The translations under genes and the position numbers were made by a program. This document shows, one piece after another, positions 5,844-5,865 of a stretch of DNA of 5,865 nt. A model generated the notes under the pieces. That model had not been told where the DNA came from. It saw only the letters and a list, made by a program, of their open reading frames with translations, and ran no database searches. The stretch comes from Psychrilyobacter sp. (GTDB lineage Bacteria; Fusobacteriota; Fusobacteriia; Fusobacteriales; Fusobacteriaceae): NCBI GenBank assembly GCA_030621995.1, contig JAUXGP010000114.1:1-5865 (forward strand), in the 5' to 3' direction. Each line of letters starts with the position of its first letter. Position 1 is the stretch's first letter.

Positions 5844-5865
5844 CAGGATATTAGATTTTTTTAAG

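Noticed and set aside
5801..5865. Promoter for the next gene
   Set aside because: AT-rich candidates such as TATTAG (5849-5854) have no acceptable -35 box at the right distance, so I do not call one.

Overview
The window holds six genes, all on the + strand, in a compact AT-rich layout: the 3' part of prfA (release factor RF1), prmC (the methyltransferase that modifies RF1), hflK and hflC (membrane SPFH-domain pair), queA (queuosine tRNA modification) and rsmD (16S rRNA methyltransferase). A clear intrinsic terminator follows rsmD. All six are recognisable housekeeping families. I see no mobile element, CRISPR array, RNA gene or defence system.

Organism: the low GC content, the many AGA and ATA codons, strong purine-rich ribosome binding sites and tight gene packing fit a low-GC anaerobe. 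The HflK/HflC pair is most typical of diderm bacteria. Together with the extended PrmC this makes Fusobacteriota my best guess, a Clostridia-like genome the alternative. This is inference, because no rRNA or other taxonomic marker is present.

Layout: prfA enters from the left without its first 60 or so codons, and its stop overlaps the prmC start in TAATG. A 77-base AT-rich gap separates prmC from hflK. It ends in a strong ribosome binding site and may hold a weak promoter. hflK and hflC overlap by 20 bases. A short gap with a 11-bp hairpin (GAAA loop) precedes queA, which has no ATG or GTG start in a sensible place and seems to begin at a TTG. rsmD follows 26 bases later. The rsmD terminator is followed by a 65-base tail with two copies of a 12-base direct repeat, probably the upstream region of the next gene.

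How the genes fit together: RF1 ends translation at UAA and UAG, and PrmC methylates the glutamine of its GGQ motif, so the first two genes are substrate and enzyme. QueA and RsmD also modify the translation machinery (tRNA wobble base, 16S rRNA). HflK and HflC form a membrane complex that in E. coli controls the FtsH protease, and they sit as an unrelated pair inside this translation-themed cluster.

The most interesting feature is PrmC. At 384 residues it is about 100 longer than usual, and the extra length looks like a second, diverged copy of its N-terminal RF-binding helical domain. Secondary points are the queA leader and start, hairpins inside the 5' part of prmC, and the terminal direct repeat.
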